Origin: Anarhynchus alexandrinus
Lineage: Eukaryota; Chordata; Aves; Charadriiformes; Charadriidae
Reading direction: 5' to 3'
Assembly (NCBI GenBank): GCA_008711295.1
Contig: VUYV01000146.1
Location: 62,001 to 126,000, forward strand
Length of the DNA stretch: 64,000 nt
Shown: positions 36,401 through 48,500 of the stretch, piece after piece
Numbering within the stretch: the stretch's first letter is position 1
Layout: each line of letters opens with the position of its first letter
Program-made: the position numbers and the translations under genes
The notes under the pieces: model-generated
What the model saw: the letters and a program-made list of their open reading frames with translations, nothing else
The model's database searches: none
What the model was told of the DNA's origin: nothing

Positions 36401-39400
36401 ACCCAGGAAAGGACCAGGGCCACTGGCTACCGGGAAAGCAAGTCCAGCCTCTCACCCCTTCCCTCCAAATCAGGTTGAAAGCCAATCCCAGGGTTATGTG
36501 CCTACAAAGCTGGCCAAATTTCCTGGCAGGTGAACCAAGACCTTGTCTGTTTGCAGTTATTCCAGTCCACAGGTTTCTTTCTTGAGCACAATTTTCCCAG
36601 GGGAAGCATAACCAGGATGTGACGGTTACCCTATTTAAACAAAAATGTGTATATTAAAAAAACAATCCTAATCTGAAAGTATAGTGTATCTGAGATTCCT
36701 CTGTTATAGACACTTAGTCTACAGATTTATGGCTACATTTGCTATGTTATGCTTGAATAAACATATAATTCATTGAAATACACAAGACTGATAAAAGTAA
36801 TATCTCTTTAAGGAGAATAAACTGTTTGTAAATTTATAAAGAGTATAATCTGTTAGGCCTTATTTGAAGTATGTACTGTGGTTTGGTAAAAGTACATTAA
36901 AAGAGCCTTGCCAGATGAGGACTGGGGTTGGGTTTTTTTGTGTGTGTGTATGTGTACAGTTGCTTCTGAATATTTGAAATCTTCTTTTAACGAAAAAAAG
37001 CTCTACAGGCTGGGTGTATGAAAGCCTGAGATGACGTGCAGAGCGCTCTTCAGATTTCTGTGCGCAGTGGCTCCAGGGAGGGGACAGGTGAATCTGTTTT
37101 TCTGAATAATTCAGATTTTTTTTGAAACAAAAGTGGCTGGTAGTGCCACTGATTGGCTGGAGATTTTTAAAAGATTATTTGATAAAATCAAATAATAGTA
37201 AGAATTCAGTCTAATGCTGCCACTGCACATCCAACTGGTGTTTATTTAATTGGGGAAAGATCTAGGGAAGCTTTAGCCCCCTTCAGAGCAAGAGCTGGTG
37301 TGCCACAGGCTGCAGTCGCGTGGCTCTTTCCCCACACACCCCATAAACATCTGTCCTGTTTGAACAGAGTGCATCCATCCCTGCCCAAGACACACCATGT
37401 GCATTTGAATAATGACCAGTATTGCTCATGAGACTACTCATTAAGGGAACAGACATTCTAGAGGCTGCTCTTCCTGCAGGCATCCTCCTGCCCGGGCCCA
37501 TGCAGACCAGCAACAGCTTTGTGGTACACGATGGACTAGGACTTCTGCTTCTCTTGCTAGCGTGCAGCCCAGCTGTCAGCCATAGGTACTGAAGACATGC
37601 CAGTGCTGCCTGTGGGACAGAAAACCATGCTCTTGTACCCATGAAGTGCTGGGTGTTTGCACCGATGCAATGGCCTGCTGCTTCTTTGTGCAAGGTTTTT
37701 GGTTTTCCCAGCGAAAGACCTCAGCTGGCTCCTTATTCCAGGCAATTCGTCCTCTCCCACACCACTATGTGATCCCTTCCCTGCAACTCAGAAAGAGAAG
37801 AAAAGGTCTGCCTGGGGATTTGAGGGGACAGGGAATCTCGTTTTTGACAGCCCTCTGGTTTATTAATTGAATCTCAGGAGCTGCTTTCAGCCTTTGAGTG
37901 ATGTAGCCCAGGGTGGGCCAAATCAGAGGTTTTGTCCTTCCCAAAAGCAGATGCCTAGGGACAATGATAACAAGATAGGTATAGAGGTGGGAGAGAGGTG
38001 TTTTAATTTGTTTAATCACCTCTTCCATCCCTACTTGCCATGTGCTTGTGCAGAACAAGAGGGATCTCCTCACAACTCCAGTCATTTCAAAACAGCCAAC
38101 TGCTGTGCTATTTAATTTAAATAAACTAGCAACTGAGCAAGAAGGGGAGTTTTTGTCTTTATCCCTCCTTGCTAATGAAACAACCCTACCGTGTCTTAAA
38201 GCAGAGATGCAAGAGAAATTTTTCAAATCAAATTTGTGCTCTGCACAGTTCCAATTACATCTCTGCATGTGCCCATAAATATCACTGCATTTTATAATGA
38301 TACACTGAGGACAAACTGCACAGTCCTGATATCCAGATAAATCTCCAGCCCTATGTGAATTGCCTTCTGAACAATACTTCCCATCATCATCTAACAAGAT
38401 TTGTAGCTTGATGCCATGTTGCATGTGTACTAAAGAATTATTTTTTGTCTGTGACTTCCTCATCTATCAGCGTCCATGGATAGTCATGGTTCTTGTATGA
38501 GAGACAGGCAGATGCTTTGCTTTTTGGAGCAGACCGCTTTCGCCCCCCTGTTTAAAGGCAGGCCCCCAGCAGCATGGCTGCAGGATGCCTCACCCCACCA
38601 GCTCCAATCTGAACAGCCACAGCTTTTGGGGGAGAGGGGCAGGTCCCCCACGCCCTGAAAGCTGCACAGCATGAGCTGCCCAGGGGGACCTGCTGGGCTG
38701 CCGGGTGGGTGCAAAGCAGGGAAAGGCAGCACAGATAGGGGCTGGGAGGCATCTTGGAAGAAGTGCAAGACAACAGGCTTCAGGGATGGCAGGAAGAAAG
38801 ATTTTTCCTAAGACCCTGACAGAGGCTTTGTCAAGTTCGCTGCAGCACAGAAGGGCCTGGAAAGATGTTGAACTGAGGGCAAGGATGAAGGAACGGGGCT
38901 GGGCTGGGAAGGCAATGCAGGCGAGGGAAAGATCTGCTTTATTTCTGTTCCGAATCATCCATCAAAGCTGAGAGGTTGATTTGTTTTGCTTTGCTTTTCT
39001 TTCAGAAGTTCTCCTGTGCTAGCGGGGTTCTAAATGAAACGTAACTGTGTGGCTGAGCAGCACCTTTGGTATATACCCATCAAGGAAGAACTCTAGGCAG
39101 TGCTACCTCAGCGTCCTGGCTGACAGTTGGTCCTGCTCCCATATAAACCAAGAAAAGCCAGAGGTGCCTGACCTCTCCAAACCTCTCTGTTGCGGCTTAC
39201 CTTGAATTACCCCTGTGATGTTTCATGATGTATTCCTGTAGAAATCTCTTCCAAAGGGAGGGTTTTACCTCACCTTGATGATCAGTCTTGTCTGAACTCT
39301 GCAAGTGTGGCAGTATGCTACAGGGGTTCGGGGCTGGCAGAGTGCCTGGCAGAGCTGTTGTCCTCACAGACTGGAAAAGCCACTGGAGGGGAGCAAAAGA

Positions 39401-41380
39401 TAGCAACTGTTACAGCTTCAGGTCTTCCTCCAGCCTTTGCGCTACTCCCTCATGCCACACACAGCTTTTTGTATGCCTCCATTTTGTTAGCATCCTTAAG
39501 CACACAGCAGATTAAACACTGGTTGTCCCCATACTGTGGCCAACACACCTCAGCTTCTGTCTTCAGTTGAAAGCTCTGGAGGTCCTGAAGAGTTTCGGCT
39601 ACTCCTCTCCATTCCAACAGGTGTGAAGTCCATTGATGTTGAAAATGCATTATTGCAATGCCTGCTCATCTAATAAGGCCAGGTCTTTCTGACACCTTTT
39701 CCCAGGCGTGTTAGGAGGGGAACCTTCACTCGCTGGGAAAAGGGTTCCTGCACCCTTTCATTACTGATGGTTTGGTCACTGAGACGATGCAAAGAACTGC
39801 ATAGATACAGCAGTTTCAAATTGCTAAGTATCTTAGTAGGATATGGTGAAGGGAAGGGCAGAAGCAAGTGGTTTAGCTGCTTGACTGGATTTATAGGGGC
39901 TATGGTAAAGATGCATTTTAAATCCTATCGAACACTAAGCCTCAGAAGTCAATGAGACAGGATTTCCCTTTGCAGGGTTGCGCTGGGTAAGCCTATTAAT
40001 CTGCAAATCCTTCAGTTGTTTCATGACGGGATGTGGTAGGCAGGTTAGTGTTACTAGCTTTTCTCCATTTCCAGATGTCTGTGCATGTTTATTTAACTGG
40101 ATAAGAAATGAAGTGAAAGTGCTACTTTTGTGTGTAAGGGATTTGTGGGGGAATACTTTCTACTGTTTTGAAAGAAGGCTTAAAGGACAGAGATCCAAAC
40201 TGGAAGGCTTACTTATTAAGTTAGATTATTTTCTTTTGAAAGAGAAGGAGAGAGCAGTCTTTTAGATGGTCAAGGGAGGAAGGGGGAGGAGAGAACATGT
40301 TTCTGGAAGCCTCCTCACATGCCCTCTTCTGGCTGCCAGCTTCCTTCCCTTGGCAAGCATTTCTCAGGTTAAGGCACACTCCTGGTTTGTTGCCGAATAT
40401 TCTGGTGGTCCAAGACCAGCTGTTAAAAACTTCCCGCAGGTGCTTGCAGTGCCATGCTCAGCCACGTACCCTGTCCCAGCCATCAGTCTTCACACGAAGC
40501 AATGTGAGAGCTGCTCTGCGGTAGTCTCCTGTGTGCAGGGAGCTGTGAAAAAGGTGTGTCATGGCATGGAAACCTGGACGTGGGGAGTAAGGTGACCCAA
40601 GAGTTACCATCAGGCACAAACTCACAGTTCCCACCATGGCAGAAGCACCATGGCAACTTTAAACGGAGCTGTTCTTGCAGGCAGGCAACCAAATGGGAAC
40701 AAATAGGCCAAAACCTTGCTGACACCTGCTTGCTGTCCAGAAGGAGGGTTTGCAGGCATACAGTGATAACGGTGACGAGCAAAAGGAGCGTGAACGGGCA
40801 CGCTCAGGACCTGCAAGCTGTGCCCAGGCTGCAGACACACTCCGCTGTTCAGCTGACACTGATTTTTAATTCAGCCTTGGTGAGGCTGCCAGCTCCCCAG
40901 GACTGCTTTTCCATGCAGCAGGTATGCCTCGGAGAACAGGGCTGAGGTTTTAGCTGCTGGCTTTCCACAACCCATTTGGCAGTGGATGAACTGCAGCAGC
41001 TGTAAACACACACGTCCGTGCAGCTGAGGGTGCAATCAGGTCCCCTCCCGGAGCAGCCAAGGCTGGAGCTGGTTTGGACCTGGTTAACCAGGTGCCAGCC
41101 CGGGCTGCTGCCAGGGCACTGCACCCTCTCTGCAACAGGCAGAAGGGCAGCGGGTTTCAGAAGCCCCTAATAAAGCAAATTCTTTGAATGGCGTTAGGGC
41201 TTTCAGGCCTAAAAAGGTGCTTCGTTACAGCCCTGAACAAATGTCTACACCATTCTCCTTTCACCTTCCTAGTTTTCTCCCATTTTTAAAGTCCACAAGG
41301 ACTCTTTCATGCTGGCAGAAAGAAGAATTACTCTGACGCATTGTTACAAGTTGCAATAAATTGCACTGACTTTTTTTTTT

Positions 41381-41402
41381 CCCTCTCCCCCCCCCCTCCC
41401 CC
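41381..41402 (-). repeat. C-rich tract, G-quadruplex motif on the minus strand
   Basis: A run of T is followed by CCCTCTCCCCCCCCCCTCCC and further C. On the minus strand this gives closely spaced G-runs of 5 or more, 10 and 3, able to form a quadruplex. The plus strand is a long T-then-C polypyrimidine tract. It is in intergenic DNA. Confidence 0.7.
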
Positions 41403-42458
41403 TTCTGCTCCTTGTACAATTGATTTCGGGACCAACCATGCAATCACAATTCGCTTACAGTGTCACAGCAGGGACCAAATTACCTAAGGGAAAAGGATTG
41501 GGTGAAAAATTATGAATTATTTGATTGTACACCAGGAGTACCCATCACTTTTCTGCATCAGGCAAGAGTGAGTCTTGCTTGGGAACCATAAATCAGGTAG
41601 CACCATTTGGTTTTGGTCACACGGGCATTCCAACCCTAACTTCTTTTACACTTCTAATCTACTCTTTTGAAGTTTTTAAATGCTTACATTTGCCTGTAAT
41701 TTTGTATGGTTTTGTCCCCCACCCTAAGAGAGGATTCTGTGGAGGTCCATTACTGCTTCCTTCTCCATACAGACCTGAACTGCTTTTAGGGCCATTCATC
41801 CCTGGGCGCACCAAGGAGACACAGGCAGGAATTTGAGGGAAAAGAATGGGTAAAAGCAGCCTGACATTATCATGGCCTGTCACAAGTGTGATTAACCGTG
41901 GCGGGCAGGTAGAGGCAGGGGAGTGAAGGGAAGGCAGCGCAGAGGATGGAAGAGTGGCAGTTATCACAGGCAGCATGTCCAGCAGCTTGTGGCCAGAGGT
42001 GAGACGGGGACAGAAGGTCAGGTGAGCCCGCATACCCCTTAAGATGTGAGCACCATTTAATTTTTAAGGGCAGCAAGGATGGGAGAACATAATGGCAACC
42101 ATTTTCCCTTGTAAAAAAGCAGTGTAAGGTGTTATCCAGTTTCAGGAGGAGCACTCACTGCAATACAATAAGCAATAAGAGAAGTTAAAAAAGGACAGGG
42201 AGGATAAAACAGAAATGCCAAAATTTCTAGAGTCAGTTTAGGAGCTTTTGGGTGCCACTGGACACCACCTACCGTCCAAACAGTAGCATTTCTAGTGTTA
42301 ATGCCCGATATTGTCACTTGGGACTCAGCCTCAATAAACATTATTACCTTGCTCTCTTCATCTCACTTCTTCCATTAATACTTCCATTTGCTACAGAGGA
42401 TGCCCTTGAGATTTATGGCTGTACAGCAATGGCATTTTTTACTTCTGTCAGGAATTGC

Positions 42459-42571
42459 ATTTTGTTACTGGAAGCTTAAGATAAATTTTGGGATAAAAAA
42501 TTCCAATAAAAGTGTTTTTTTTAAAAAAATCTTAATTGAAAATAAATTTTAAAAGCTTCCAGTAACCAAAT
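42459..42571. repeat. 113-bp inverted-repeat element (19-bp terminal arms, one mismatch, AT-rich centre)
   Basis: The left arm at 42459-42477 contains GTTACTGGAAGCTT. The right arm at 42553-42571 contains its exact complement AAGCTTCCAGTAAC and extends five more bases with one mismatch. The 75-nt interior is AT-rich and partly self-complementary (ATAAATTTT on both sides). The shape resembles a tiny MITE or a foldback, but I see no clear target-site duplication. Confidence 0.75.
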
Positions 42572-45500
42572 AACCATCAGAAATGAATATGCTAACAGCA
42601 ACTGACTATTATCTTTTGTGCACTGACTGACTACGATCTGGGACAAAGTCGTCTTCCCTCCCACCTCCTGCAAGAGTTGTTAAACAGAAAAAGAGGGAAA
42701 TTCTGCTTTATAAAACATACTGGCCAACTTCTGTTTTCAGTTGTTTTACCTCTCCGTAAATCCACACCGCAGAATTAAAAGCAGTGAATTCAAACTGCCA
42801 GCAGAGCCTTGAAGCATATTCTTTGCTTCTAAACAAGCACCATGAATCATTTTCTTCCAGAATATTTCCTGCTGTACAACAGAACACCTGATTCTGAGAG
42901 TTTGTGACCACAAGTCCCCAGTGTAGGTGTGAGTGAAACGAGATGCTGAGTTCGTTATTCTATGAACTCACGTGACAATCTCTGCCTCCCCAGCGAAGGC
43001 ATGGTGTGGCTGGCATCCTGGCATCACCAACGCGATCTGATGTGCATACAGGATTTGCTGTAGTGTCAGATTATGGGATCCACAAGCTGTTGGTTTTCCT
43101 TAACCCTGTCACATCAGTCACTGTATTACTGGGCAGCAGTTCCTACAGAAGTTCCACAGCTTCAGCTACAAAAGAAAAATGAACTGGTCTGGTGACCTGC
43201 TCTCTGGATTTACTAGTAGCTGTCACAGCTCATCATCTAAGCATCTCAGCGTGGCAAGGACCTCAGCAGAATCAAAAGGCAGGAGGTCCCACAGGTGGAG
43301 ATGACAGCTCTTCCAGCTTGCTGTGAATCCAGAAAAGCTCCTTGAAAGAGAATTTCACAAATGAAAATTAAAAAAAAAACCAAAAACCACACACACCAAA
43401 ACCCAATAAAGCCAGGCAAAAGCAGCATATGGTTTACTTTCCCAGCTGTGGTGTGAATTCTAACAAACGCAGAGCTCCTGTATGAGTGCTGAGAGTAATG
43501 ACTGAATTTTGGAGTTTTACTGGACCTGAGCAAAACAAAGCACGCCAGCAAGGCCTCTGTGGAGGTCACTGGAGAGGCCAGAGAAGGAAGATAAGATGGG
43601 AGACAGGAAAGCAGAGACCAAGCAGAAGGACAGGCGTGGTGCAGGCAATCTTTGTGTGAGTTTGTGCTTTGTCAGTTCAAAAGAGGATAGGATAAAATTT
43701 ATCATCCCATCCCATTATTATACTGGGAATATGTTGGAGACAAGCTGTGAGAAAGGCTAGTTCTCGCGTTGACACTGGATGTTCATCTGCATAGGTCATT
43801 TAGCAGTCTTGGAAGGTGCTGTTGGAGGACAAGATGGAGAGAGTAGGCATCTATTTACACTACAGAGTTAAAAAGAGGGATGGGAACATTGGAAATAGTG
43901 CAGTGCAATCCCAAAAATCCTGGAAACTCACTCTGTTTCTTAGCATTTTTTTTAATGGTGCCTAAAGTAAAATTTCAGATAAACAGATTTTTCGGGTTTA
44001 TCTATTTTGCTGAGAACCAAATATTTGTGTCTTTGTGTGTTCATGTGCCTGTTTCTATTCGTATAAAAATCACTTAGAGCAAGTTAATCTAAAGAGTGCC
44101 ATCTACTGCTCATAAGAACAAGTCGCACGTGTAAGCACAGCAAAGTTGGGTGCTGGATGTGGCTTCCTGCAGGAAGCTAGTTTTACGATACGAGGACTTC
44201 AGGTATCTCAGATCATTTTAGTTTCTTCTTGGGACTAACCCAAAGCTAGGAGACTTGGCTGCAGGGGCCAGCAGTCCCAGCAGCACCACAGCTCTCCTCT
44301 CAACATTAAAAAGGACTTCTTTTTTTTTCATTCCCAGGTTAGTTCTGAGTTTATCATCTCAAGCCAAGCTTAAACTGCCACTGATGCATCTTGTGTGACA
44401 GTATGTCTACACCATCCAACAGCTCAGCCATCTGAAAGCATGGACGTGAGACAGAAGACTTCAGCATTGCTGTTTGATATGCTGCTTGAATAGCAGGCTG
44501 AAGTCAAGCGAAAAGACCATAAATTGCCTTTATGCCCCCATTATTCTTCCTTGGTCACTCATGGCTCTGAAGCTTGTGACAGGACCATTACACCTCTTCT
44601 TAAACTCTGTTGGTTAGGAAAACGGCTACTGGGGTTTTCCAGGGTGTTTCCCTAAAGCTGGTGCTCCTTCTCTGCAAATAACAGATTGAAACATGTATAA
44701 ATGCATCTCGTATGATATCAGTTTATATGTTAAAGCACCATAGTCTGAGTGGCTTTCTGTGGGCTGGGCTTTTTACAGAATAGTTCAAGCTGGGCACTGA
44801 GTGATTTTTCAGCTGGCACTAGGATATCTTCAGTAGTTGTTAGACATCTCCTGTGATGGTACAAGATCATGAGCTACATGTGACATACTCTACATCCACA
44901 TATAAGTAGGGAGTTGTTGTCATACACCTGCAGTAAAGAGAAGGAAATCTTTGTATGCTGCTTGAGGAAAATACCCCAAAAAGGGATCTTAAAATGTTCG
45001 ATGAATCGTTATGACTAGAGCTTTATTAATTTACGGTTCCTAAAGTATCATTGTCAAAACACTGATACTCAGATGTTGTCTTTCTTTCCATGATTTTGTA
45101 GAACATATATAACCACCTTATCTCAGTCCTGCCAGCCCAAAGAACATGGTACCGTATGACAGATAGTACATTTATTCATGACGGTAACTGGTCCATTCAG
45201 GCCTGACTACGTTGTGTGTTCAATAGGCTCCATTTTGCAAACACATCAGCCTCTCTGCTACTCTTACACGTATCAACCCATAGAAAACCTAGTGAGCATC
45301 CAGATGAAAGCTTATTGACTTGAGCAACAAACAAGACATCGTGTGTGGCCCAGAGTCTCTTGTGTATAGCAGTCTTCTCCAAAGCTGCTTTTTTGTGCAA
45401 GGAGTTTCTGGCTGGGCAGCCAGAAAGAGCATAGGAAGTGGTACCCGAGTGGAGATATTAACCAGCACTAGCACTCACTAGCATGATTAGCTAGTAGCTA

Positions 45501-48500
45501 GAGTCCGCCTGATTTTTTCACAGATCCTGGATAAATGTGGGAACTGCCCCACCCACCTCAATAGATGTTAATTCAGGAGTTAACAGTATTTCAGATACTG
45601 ATACTAATTACATTCCTTATCAAAAATGGTGGAAAAGAAACTTTTTTAGAGTTAGACAGCATTTGGCATTCAAAGTGTGTTCCACGTAAACAGGCTTCAT
45701 CGAAAAGAGCCTTGACAAGGCTCTGTTTCCAATAAATGTTTTGAGCTTTTGTCGCTGAAAATCCCTGAAGAGAAAAAGTAACAAAAGTCCACAGTTATCT
45801 GCACAGGAATACAAAACCTGACCAGATTCAGTGTCATGCTAATGAAAACTTCTTCAGGTGCTCAGCAGAGCAGGTCACCCTGGGCCTGGAAAAACGAAGG
45901 CTGCTTCTCCACAGGGAAGTGGAGCTTCTCCAACCCAAAGGACTCGAGCAGAGCAGTGGGGCGCAGTGGGGAAGGCCCCTGAGACAGGCGCATGGAAAAC
46001 AAGAGCATCTCTGCTGGGTGGCAGGCTCTCCTGGGCTACTGGAGGAAGGCATAGGAGGGATGGCAGCAGGTTGCAAGATCCTCCTTTGCCTTTCCTCTTG
46101 CTCCAGTTCCCAGAACATATTTTCAGCTCCACACCATGACAAGGTCGCAGGTCATCACCCTGATGATTATCTGCTGTACGCTGAGAAGACATGGTCTATA
46201 TTTTTTGAGCAATGTAATGGGCACCAAGTTGTTTGCTTATTACAGCTGCTGGCTGGCCAGCCACCGGAGCATGCCAGGTTATCCTTTGGAATAAATCAGT
46301 CATGGTCCTGTGAGGAGGATAAAAAGGAGCAAATGTAAAGTCAGGTAGGAAGAGGCATCCAAGCAGGTCAAATATTTGGTTTTGATCAAATGGTTGCCAT
46401 TAACTGAAGTGACATGCCAGCTAAAGAGATAAAAGAGCTTTAGCCCCCTGCAACTAGCCACCTGCAAGAAGCAGTGGTCAAGCCAGCAGATGATGGGATG
46501 TAGATTAGATAAGGACAGGAGGAAAGCGCAACAAGGCTTGAACGTTAGCCTAAACAGAAGCTACAGCTTTTCCTGTAAAGTAAGACACTCCAGCATTTCA
46601 GGAACACTAAAAATCCCTCTCTAGTCTGCTTGGTCAAGGACTAGGTGGCACTGTGTACCCAAAAAATGGGATGTTAGTCGGATGTTTCTGTACAGTTACA
46701 GGCTAAAGTGAATGGTAGCAAGAAGTTTGATGAAACAGGAGCAGCACCAGGAGAACAGGACATCTGATGGTGTGGTAGTATGTGCAGAAGCCTTCTTTAC
46801 ACGAAAAGAAGATGAAGGACCCACTTTCTGTGTCAGATGTCCCCATCCCGGTTTCCAGACATGCTTGTGGTCCCTTGCCACCACACTTGCCTGGTGTGTC
46901 AGGCTGGTTGTTAGTGCTGGGCTGGAAGACAGATACTTACCTACAGGGCCTTCCTGCAGACCTCTCGCTCAACCCACCCATAAGCTGCTTTTTTGCTAGA
47001 AACACGTGGAAGCACAAAACACAACTTGTCCCTCCGATGAGCCACCCACCTCCTGCAGCACGTGCAGAGCTGCTGGCACACACCCTGGGGCTGGAAAGCA
47101 GCAGATCACTACACCGCTTGTGGGGAAAGAAAACCTTTCACAAAAAGCATATGATAAGGCATGATAAAACACAGCAAACTACACTCAGCTCTAAACTCCA
47201 GGGGAATTTAAAACACTTTCCTGGCAGAGAGAAGGTCTTTTTTTCCCTTCCTCATTAAAGCCACCTGAAGAGGTCCTCTGAAGACAGGCAATTCAGTTTC
47301 TCTAAAAGCTCCAAGAGATTTTTGGGAAGTCGACAGTTTACAAACCCCCGACATTTGCATATACAGAAGTATGTGGAAGCTTGTGATGGCAGGTTGTTTG
47401 GGTTTTGGTTTTTTCTCCTTGCACCCACAACACCCACAATTTGAAAAGGTGAAAACAGCTCCCCCAGGATTACCCCATGATGATTCATTCTAGCTGTTAT
47501 CCCCTGCAGCACCAAGTGTTGCTCCCCCGTTTATAGTATGTTGGCACACAGTGGTGGGAAAGCAAGTGGCAGTCAGTCTAAGGAATGAGTTGTCTACAGG
47601 CTTGACTCTGAAGTCCTACAGCTGTTGAGAGCTGGCTTCAATTGGAGGAAAAATAGCCTGGATGGGGAGGGAAATCCTGTGCCCCTCAGATAATATCTTC
47701 TGAGGGGATCATTTGACATTTTATATGCACCGCTTGCAGCAGCACAGAGCAGGCCAGAGGCCACCAGTATTTATGGATGAAGTTGCCACCATGTTGTCTC
47801 CCAGTCCCAAAGGCGTTCAATGTCTGAGACACAGAAGGAAGCCTGCTGTGTTCTGTTCAAAGAAGCCTTCTATGGGGAAGCAGAGGAGGGACTTCGCGAG
47901 GAAGCAAACTGTTCTCTGAACCATATAGAAATTACAGACGAACCCTCAACCAACACTATCCTGCACACCCCGGACTGAGCCGCTGGATGCTTATCACAAC
48001 ATGCACCTTTTGATTGCTTTCAGCTATCCTGAGGGAACGAAAGCTTTACTTGCTTGTTTTGGCTCTGAAAGACATCCTTCCTGTCTCCTCATTATAGGAG
48101 CTGTTGTCTCTGACTTCATCAGACCAACAATCCCAAGTAAATCAACAGTATAGTTGACTCTCTCTTGACTTGCCCTAACGGGCCAGAGATGAATACACAG
48201 ATTAGGGGTCTTTAGACATACTCTGGTCCTCTGAAAAGAGCATCACTGACCTAAAACTATTGTGTGCTGCCTCACAAATATGCAGAAATCATCACTATAC
48301 GTGCTTGACCTGCATCCATCAGACTGGTTTTCCCTGACCCAGCTGAGAGCAGGCTATTACAAAGTGACTAGGGCATGCCAGCGGCTGGCTGTAGACCAGG
48401 ATTCTCCTGGTCTTTACCTCTGTCAATGCTTTTGTGCCAGGCCACAACAAAAAATTACATAGCGCTCAAAACTAGCAAGCAGGGCAGGCAACAGGATGGG

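Noticed and set aside
45834..46338. Overlapping open frames of 100-140 codons on both strands
   Set aside because: Mutually overlapping frames on both strands in locally GC-richer DNA are typical chance frames. No homology is recognised.
46782..47258. 158-codon plus-strand open frame
   Set aside because: No recognisable motif. Low-complexity Pro/His content and no supporting signals.
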